From Desulfohalobiaceae bacterium (GTDB taxonomy: Bacteria > Desulfobacterota > Desulfovibrionia > Desulfovibrionales > Desulfothermaceae): a stretch of 10,339 nt of DNA. Below the pieces are notes generated by a model that worked only from the letters and a program-made list of their open reading frames with translations, was not told the DNA's origin and did not search any database. Of this stretch, positions 6,156-10,339 are shown one piece after another. The stretch lies in NCBI GenBank assembly GCA_021737525.1, contig JAIPDU010000036.1:1-10339 (forward strand). Reading direction: 5' to 3'. Position 1 is the first letter of the stretch. Every line of letters begins with the position of its first letter. Made by a program: the position numbers and the translations under genes.

Positions 6156-6794
6156 CTACCCCCGCAGCAGTTCCCACTCCACCTCTTGCGGTACGAGCCA
6201 GGCCAGACTCTTGTTCCGGCGCAGCCTCTCCCGGATAAGGGTGCTGCTGATGTCCAGCCTGGGCATGTCGATGACCTGAAGCCTCGCGCCGCAGGCAAGC
6301 TCCCACAAGGGAGGATCTCGGGGAACGAGCCTCGCCAGGGGAAACCAGTCAGCCACAAAGGCTCGGATGGCCTCGAGGCTCTCCTCGCCGCGAGAGGCCA
6401 CCAGCAGATGGGCCAGCTCCGGGATCAGCTCCCAGTTGTGCCACTGGGGAAGATGGAGGAATTCGTCCCCTCCCAGAACAAAGAAGATCGCGTCATTCGG
6501 GTGGAGCTCGCGGTATTCCCGCAGGGTGTCCACGGTGTAGGAAGGGCCCTCCCGTTTGCCCTCAAGGGGATTGAGATCGAACTGGGGCCGGTCCCTCAGG
6601 ACCAATCGGAGATGACGGCAACGCTCGGAGAAGGCCAACAGCTCGAAGCTCTCCTTGTGCGGAGGTCTGGCGGCAGGGACGAGATCCAAGCGGTCCAGCC
6701 CGGCCTGTTCCACTGCCTCCACGGCAAGGCGCAGATGGGCGTTGTGCACCGGATTGAAGCTGCCCCCCAGAATGCCGATCCTTCTCTGCTCCAT
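6156..6794 (-). CDS. nadD: Nicotinate-nucleotide adenylyltransferase
   Basis: NadD transfers AMP from ATP to nicotinate mononucleotide, giving deamido-NAD in NAD biosynthesis in the cytoplasm. The 212-residue product has the usual length. The nucleotidyltransferase signature GGSFNPVHNAHL (10-21) is present with both histidines, followed by the substrate-binding PPHK segment (44-47), the LPQWHNW stretch in the middle and the C-terminal ISSTLIRERL motif. The string GGDEF inside it belongs to the NadD fold (usually GADxxxxLPxW) and is not a cyclase site. The stop lies five bases from the palindromic element. AGGAG lies about 14 bases before the ATG, rather far, so translation initiation may be modest; no better start is seen. 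It lies downstream of proA on the same strand, an order common in bacteria, but here with a 254-bp gap filled by repeats. Confidence 0.95.
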   Translation of the reverse strand: MEQRRIGILGGSFNPVHNAHLRLAVEAVEQAGLDRLDLVPAARPPHKESFELLAFSERCRHLRLVLRDRPQFDLNPLEGKREGPSYTVDTLREYRELHPNDAIFFVLGGDEFLHLPQWHNWELIPELAHLLVASRGEESLEAIRAFVADWFPLARLVPRDPPLWELACGARLQVIDMPRLDISSTLIRERLRRNKSLAWLVPQEVEWELLRG

Positions 6795-6816
6795 GATTAA
6801 GTAGCGCTCTCCTGGT

Positions 6817-6977
6817 CACCCATTAAAAGGCCCTGGGGCAGCGGTAAAGAAATGGAACCGCTGATCACGCAGATCTCCGCAGATAAAGAAACAGGATCAG
6901 CGCCAATCAGCGCAATCAGCGGTTAAACCTCTTCTGCCTCTGCCCCATAGATTCCGGGGCACCCATTAAAAGGCCCT
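6817..6977. repeat. Repeat module: 18-bp direct repeats around nested inverted repeats
   Basis: CACCCATTAAAAGGCCCT occurs exactly at 6817-6834 and 6960-6977. Between the copies, GGGGCAG (6835-6841) pairs with CTGCCCC (6940-6946), and AACCGCTGAT (6856-6865) pairs with ATCAGCGGTT (6915-6924). The inner part, with its CGCTGAT and CGCAGAT words, resembles a widespread, often degraded bacterial palindromic repeat that I know from many genomes. The whole sits in the proA-nadD gap (6795-7048), where I find no gene and no clear terminator. Confidence 0.7.
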
Positions 6978-7048
6978 AGGTGGTAAGCTTGTCGGGGCGG
7001 TTGTGCCTTAGCCCTCTTCCGTAATCCTGCCAACTTGACCCTTTTGGC

Positions 7049-8311
<1,263 letters not shown>

Positions 8312-8396
8312 ATTTCGCTCCTTTGCTCGGTATTGGGCGTAACTCGTGAATGGTGCCTTGTAACTTGTCTTGCCTGATCTGAAAAGCAACCCCGAT

Positions 8397-8425
8397 AAAA
8401 AAAAGAGTTTTGGCGCGCCATGGCC
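8397..8425 (-). terminator. Weak candidate terminator after the metallo-beta-lactamase gene
   Basis: On the minus strand, downstream of the stop at 8435, the self-complementary TGGCGCGCCA (8420-8411) is followed by AAACTC and then eight T residues (8404-8397). The T-run fits a Rho-independent terminator, but the stem lacks a proper loop in its perfect form and would have to use weaker pairing. Low confidence. Confidence 0.25.
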
Positions 8426-8434
8426 AGATTCGCG

Positions 8435-9214
8435 TCACCTTGAGCCCTGTTCGACAGTATGCATCTCCCCGGGCTCGGGAAGAAAGGCCGAAATATCCTC
8501 GAAACCATCCAGCCATTCCTTCAGTTCCTCGCCGTATCGCCTGCGCTCCTCCCGCTGCAGGTGGACCAGGGCCAGGGAGCTTGCTCCGGTGCGGCGGGCA
8601 AGGTCAAGGCATTCGGGGACGGTGGCGTGGCCCGGTATCCTGTCCTGGCCCGCGGTGTAGGCCTCGTGGATCATCAGACCGCAGTCCCGGGCCATGTCCT
8701 CGCTTTCCGCGGAAGCCGGCCCGTCTCCGCTGTAATAGAGGGAGGCACCGTCATTTTCCAGGCGCAGGGCAAGGTTTCTGCGGGAATGAAGAGTCTGTGC
8801 CGCCGTCCAGGTCAAATCGAGGAAATGCGCGGATTGTCCGGATCCAAGCTCCTTCACCTCCAGCTTGAACCCCAGCTTCGCCTCCAGGCCGGGATAGGCC
8901 AGCTCCGCGATTTGTCGGATCCGATCCGTAATGCCCTCCTGTCCGGCAAAGATCAACTTGCGTCGCCTTCCCGACTCCCACATACGGAGTAGAACCAGGG
9001 GCAGGCCGAAGATGTGATCCCCGTGGAAATGGGAGATCCAAACCGCGTCCAGGGCCTCCGGGTCCGGCAGGGAGGCGAAGAGGGGCGGCGGGGCGGTGAA
9101 TCCGCAGTCCAGAAGGATGCGCCTGGGGGGATCGCCCTCGCAGCGCACGAGCACCGAGGTGTTGGGCAGCGTTTCGTCGCAGGCCTCCCCTACCCCCAAA
9201 AATTCGGCTTGCAT
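8435..9214 (-). CDS. RNase Z-like metallo-beta-lactamase hydrolase
   Basis: The 259-residue product has a metallo-beta-lactamase fold with the ligand pattern of the RNase Z family. H62, H64, D66 and H67 lie in SHFHGDHIFGLP, H143 in TLHS, D164 in YYSGDG, then IHEAYT (182-187), H196 in GHAT and H218 in VHLQRE. Two zinc ions and a phosphodiesterase or related hydrolase activity are therefore expected. True RNase Z carries a long tRNA-binding exosite arm between the middle His and the Asp. Here only 20 residues separate H143 from D164, so the arm is missing, and the usual SGDT is SGDG. That argues against tRNA 3'-processing as the main role; a cyclic-nucleotide or other small phosphodiesterase is possible. 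The start at 9214 has GAGG six bases upstream. It precedes proA on the same strand. Fold is sure; substrate is unknown. Confidence 0.85.
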   Translation of the reverse strand: MQAEFLGVGEACDETLPNTSVLVRCEGDPPRRILLDCGFTAPPPLFASLPDPEALDAVWISHFHGDHIFGLPLVLLRMWESGRRRKLIFAGQEGITDRIRQIAELAYPGLEAKLGFKLEVKELGSGQSAHFLDLTWTAAQTLHSRRNLALRLENDGASLYYSGDGPASAESEDMARDCGLMIHEAYTAGQDRIPGHATVPECLDLARRTGASSLALVHLQREERRRYGEELKEWLDGFEDISAFLPEPGEMHTVEQGSR

Positions 9215-9431
9215 ACAGGGCCTCGTTTCACTATATTCGGCTTGGCTCGCTCGGGAAAGGAAGGGATCACGATCTTCCCTATGATGAGAGAAATAATCTT
9301 GCTGGCCGCTACCTCGCCCTTTCTACTACACAAGGCTTTCGGGGATCAAGGTTGACCGGCTGCTGAAACCCGTTGGACCGGAAAAGACCATGAAACAGGT
9401 ATCCACGGGCTCAAAACGTCCCAATCAATTT
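9215..9431. other. Intergenic stretch without recognisable gene
   Basis: This is the first part of the 398-bp gap between the divergent metallo-beta-lactamase gene and the TPR-like gene. No frame has a plausible start and coding character, and I see no RNA gene. It should hold the promoter for the minus-strand gene, but no box pair is convincing: TATAGT at 9235-9230 on the minus strand is too close to the start codon and lacks a -35. Confidence 0.5.
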
Positions 9432-9482
9432 GAGCTTCGAGCTTTGAACCGCACAACTGTCGAACTCTTAACCTTGAACGTT
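9432..9482 (+). repeat. Degenerate GAACNTT heptamer array, left part
   Basis: Seven-base units can be read as GAGCTTC (9432), GAGCTTT (9439), GAACCGC (9446), a nine-base interruption, then GAACTCT (9462), TAACCTT (9469) and GAACGTT (9476-9482). The last part shares the 14-mer AACCTTGAACGTTG with 9578-9591 on the right side of the palindrome. The units are imperfect, so this is an old or eroded array. Confidence 0.6.
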
Positions 9483-9483
9483 G

Positions 9484-9562
9484 GTAACTATTCACCAACT
9501 CCCTGATTAGGATAAGCCTACCCGGGGTAGGCTCACAGTTCCGCAAGGTGCTGAACAGTTAC
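9484..9562. repeat. 79-bp imperfect palindrome inside the heptamer array
   Basis: Outer arms GTAACTATTCA (9484-9494) and TGAACAGTTAC (9552-9562) match as reverse complements at 10 of 11 positions. The centre is a near-perfect 19-bp palindrome, AGCCTACCCGGGGTAGGCT (9515-9533), and both symmetries share almost the same midpoint (9523-9524). A small competing hairpin GTTGGT/ACCAAC spans 9480-9499. It looks like a REP- or MITE-like element and could also form a transcript hairpin upstream of the TPR-like gene. Confidence 0.6.
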
Positions 9563-9590
9563 GAACGTTGAACGTTGAACCTTGAACGTT
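9563..9590 (+). repeat. GAACGTT heptamer tandem repeat, right part (four units)
   Basis: Four head-to-tail 7-base units are read: GAACGTT, GAACGTT, GAACCTT, GAACGTT. A fifth starts as GAAT and merges into the Shine-Dalgarno region of the next gene. Only the third unit differs, by one base. The array ends 22 bases before the ATG at 9613, so copy-number change would alter leader length. Confidence 0.8.
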
Positions 9591-9612
9591 GAATGGAAAC
9601 GAGGAGTGTTTC

Positions 9613-10338
9613 ATGAGCACGGAAAACGGATCCGAACAGCCCGAGCGCGGTACAGCGCAACGCCTGCAGGACGAGATCTCCAGCGAGGTTGCTCCCGCGG
9701 TCAGGGCTGTAACGGAAAATATCAAGCTCATTGGCCTGGTCTTGGGGGCCATCGTGCTTATCGCCGCGGGCATCTCCGGATATAAGTACTATCGGCAGTA
9801 CACCCTGGAAACAGGCCAGGAGCGAGTCGAGAGCATCCTTTCCCTGGAGTCCCAGGAGGAACGGATGCAGGCCATCGAGGACTATCTGCCCCAGGCCCCG
9901 CAGCGTTTCAAGCAGGGCCTCAGGCTAGAGCTCGCGGATCTAGCCATGAAGCAGCAGCGCTTTGAGCGAGCTGCCCAGGTCTGGGCCGAAACAGCGCAGA
10001 ATAGCCAGAAGGAGGAGATCCGCAGCGTCGCCCGGCTGGGCCGGGCCAAGGCCCTGCTGCAGGCGGGACGGAGCGAGAAGGCCCTGGCTCTCCTGCAGGA
10101 CCTGGCGGAGAACGCGCCGGAAGCATTCCAGAGGAGCGTCTATTTTGAGCTTGCAGCTGCAGCCGAGTCCGAGGGTGAATGGGAACAGGCCCTTGCGGCG
10201 TATAAGCACCTCAAGTCCCAGACCGAGCTCGGCGGCGAGCGCGGGAGCTACTTCCAGTACAAGATTTCCCGTCTCAGGAACAAAATAGACAATCAGGCAT
10301 CCCGGAAAGAGCAAACGGAAAAGGAATCCCCCTCATGA
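9613..10338 (+). CDS. Membrane-anchored TPR-like protein (YfgM-like)
   Basis: The 241-residue product has a short charged cytoplasmic N-terminus, one transmembrane helix (about 37-56, IKLIGLVLGAIVLIAAGISG) and a helical C-terminal region rich in Ala, Leu, Glu and Gln. The TPR-like repeats (for example RLELADLAMKQQRFERAAQVW, ARLGRAKALLQAGRSEKAL, FELAAAAESEGEWEQALAAY) suggest a protein-binding solenoid on the outer face of the inner membrane. Size and layout match YfgM/TPR_21 proteins, which in E. coli assist secretory chaperone networks and sit beside bamB; the match is by architecture, not by search. The start is chosen at 9613 because GAGGAG (9601-9606) lies six bases upstream; the in-frame TTG at 9589 falls in the heptamer array. 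The TGA stop overlaps ATG 10335, so a coupled downstream gene is likely. Confidence 0.82.
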   Translation: MSTENGSEQPERGTAQRLQDEISSEVAPAVRAVTENIKLIGLVLGAIVLIAAGISGYKYYRQYTLETGQERVESILSLESQEERMQAIEDYLPQAPQRFKQGLRLELADLAMKQQRFERAAQVWAETAQNSQKEEIRSVARLGRAKALLQAGRSEKALALLQDLAENAPEAFQRSVYFELAAAAESEGEWEQALAAYKHLKSQTELGGERGSYFQYKISRLRNKIDNQASRKEQTEKESPS

Positions 10339-10339
10339 G
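10335..10339 (+). CDS. Probable start of a translationally coupled downstream gene (cut by window end)
   Basis: An ATGA overlap places an ATG (10335-10337) inside the stop of the TPR-like gene, with a purine-rich GGAAAAGGAA stretch upstream at 10317-10326. This is a typical arrangement for translational coupling. Only five bases are visible, so nothing can be said about the product. Confidence 0.35.

Noticed and set aside
6435..6500. GGDEF string in the nadD product, suggesting a cyclase
   Set aside because: It is part of the NadD motif that normally reads GADxxxxLPxW; the rest of the protein is a nucleotidyltransferase.
6048..6800. 250-codon plus-strand frame across the palindrome and nadD
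   Set aside because: It runs through a palindromic repeat and is antisense to a complete nadD.
8312..8389. 26-codon N-terminal extension of proA
   Set aside because: ATG 8311 has a strong Shine-Dalgarno and gives the normal family length; the extra residues have no family counterpart.
9230..9235. TATAGT as a -10 box for the metallo-beta-lactamase gene (minus strand)
   Set aside because: The transcript would start within or just before the Shine-Dalgarno, and no -35 match lies 16-18 bases upstream.
9432..9590. Heptamer array considered as a CRISPR or iteron origin
   Set aside because: Units are contiguous 7-mers without spacers, imperfect, and there is no cas, rep or dnaA-box context.

Overview
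The window looks like a piece of a fairly GC-rich bacterial chromosome, most likely a deltaproteobacterium (Desulfobacterota, perhaps a Desulfovibrionales relative). This rests on a Ros/MucR zinc-finger regulator of the type I associate with Desulfovibrio-like genomes, a proA/nadD pair, a bacterial cereblon-type CULT protein, and several palindromic or heptameric intergenic repeats. The taxonomic call is inference from recollection; no search was run.

Layout. 1-900 (+) is the 3' part of a PAS-GGDEF diguanylate cyclase whose start lies outside the window. Fourteen bases later, 915-2399 (+) encodes an exported-leader MscS-family mechanosensitive channel, so the two are probably co-transcribed. 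They converge on recD2 (2496-4673, -), a complete RecD2-type helicase. A 241-bp AT-rich divergent region separates recD2 from a mucR/ros-type regulator (4915-5313, +), which has a very good Shine-Dalgarno and a perfect hairpin in its leader. Next is a 170-bp structured stretch (5314-5483) with interleaved and alternative inverted repeats. It leads into the most notable gene, a CULT-domain protein (about 5484-5999, +) that keeps the zinc cysteines and the three-tryptophan pocket of human cereblon, the thalidomide target. A 125-bp imperfect palindrome (6026-6150) lies between that gene and the convergent nadD.

The minus-strand block runs, in transcription order, as an RNase Z-like metallo-beta-lactamase protein (8435-9214), proA (7049-8311), then nadD (6156-6794). 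The proA-nadD gap (6795-7048) holds no gene. It contains nested inverted repeats bounded by an exact 18-bp direct repeat. From 9215 to 9612 there is again no gene. That stretch carries a degenerate GAACGTT heptamer array interrupted by a 79-bp imperfect palindrome. The window ends with a membrane-anchored TPR-like (YfgM-like) protein (9613-10338, +) whose stop overlaps an ATG of a probable downstream gene.

Functionally this is mostly housekeeping: DNA repair helicase, proline and NAD biosynthesis, osmotic protection and c-di-GMP signalling. The strongest lead for something undescribed is the CULT gene, its attenuator-like leader and its MucR-type upstream neighbour.
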